From: CAZMGB01 sp964565775
GTDB taxonomy: Bacteria > Chloroflexota > Dehalococcoidia > DSTF01 > JALHUB01
Assembly: GCA_964565775.1 (NCBI GenBank)
Contig: CAZMGB010000033.1
Coordinates: forward strand, 1-13,465
Direction of reading: 5' to 3'
DNA length: 13,465 nucleotides
The first letter of the stretch is position 1; the number at the start of each line of letters is the position of its first letter. Positions 13,464 through 13,465 of the stretch are shown here, piece by piece. Under the pieces are notes generated by a model. The model had not been told where the DNA came from and searched no databases. It was given only the letters and a program-made list of their open reading frames with translations. Made by a program: the position numbers and the translations under genes.

Positions 13464-13465
13464 TC

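Overview
This is a dense, G+C-rich bacterial chromosome segment with short intergenic gaps, GTG as well as ATG starts, and genes of catabolic and signalling type. No marker gene fixes the taxon. The gene mix and the palindromic repeat with TCATTCTGAG-type ends fit an environmental Chloroflexota-like genome (Dehalococcoidia/SAR202 style), but that is an inference and could be wrong. No rRNA, tRNA, CRISPR array, phage gene or transposase was seen.

Layout, left to right. (1) A minus-strand operon runs from 6354 down past the left edge: CehA/McbA-type PHP metallohydrolase, GT-B glycosyltransferase, GH38 alpha-mannosidase, a 59-residue single-span membrane protein, and an M20-family amide hydrolase cut by the left edge. 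(2) An 85-bp divergent region (6355-6439), with -10-like boxes overlapping on the two strands, separates this operon from plus-strand nagA (GlcNAc-6-phosphate deacetylase). (3) After a 224-bp leader-like gap come two plus-strand c-di-GMP genes 17 bp apart: a membrane GGDEF cyclase with an I-site, and a membrane HD-GYP phosphodiesterase. (4) They converge, over a hairpin-rich 13-bp gap, on a second minus-strand operon (13365 to 9616): a GNAT-threonine dehydratase-like fusion, a neutral-ceramidase-fold hydrolase overlapping it by ATGA, a broken PIG-L gene start, and an intact PIG-L deacetylase. (5) The right edge holds a candidate plus-strand promoter and a perfect Shine-Dalgarno for a gene beginning just outside.

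Common themes. Five proteins act on, or have folds that act on, N-acyl bonds: M20 hydrolase, NagA, PIG-L, ceramidase-fold protein and the GNAT domain. Two act on glycosides (GH38 and the glycosyltransferase). Together they suggest turnover of amino-sugar or mannose-containing glycoconjugates or N-acylated amino compounds, with no transporter visible here. The most unusual items are the GNAT-PLP enzyme fusion, the duplicated PIG-L 5' end carrying a 91-bp palindromic repeat and ending in a GTGA restart, the ceramidase-fold protein with Asn where I expect the catalytic Ser, and the glycosyltransferase whose C-terminal half recalls the tRNA-queuosine mannosyltransferase family.
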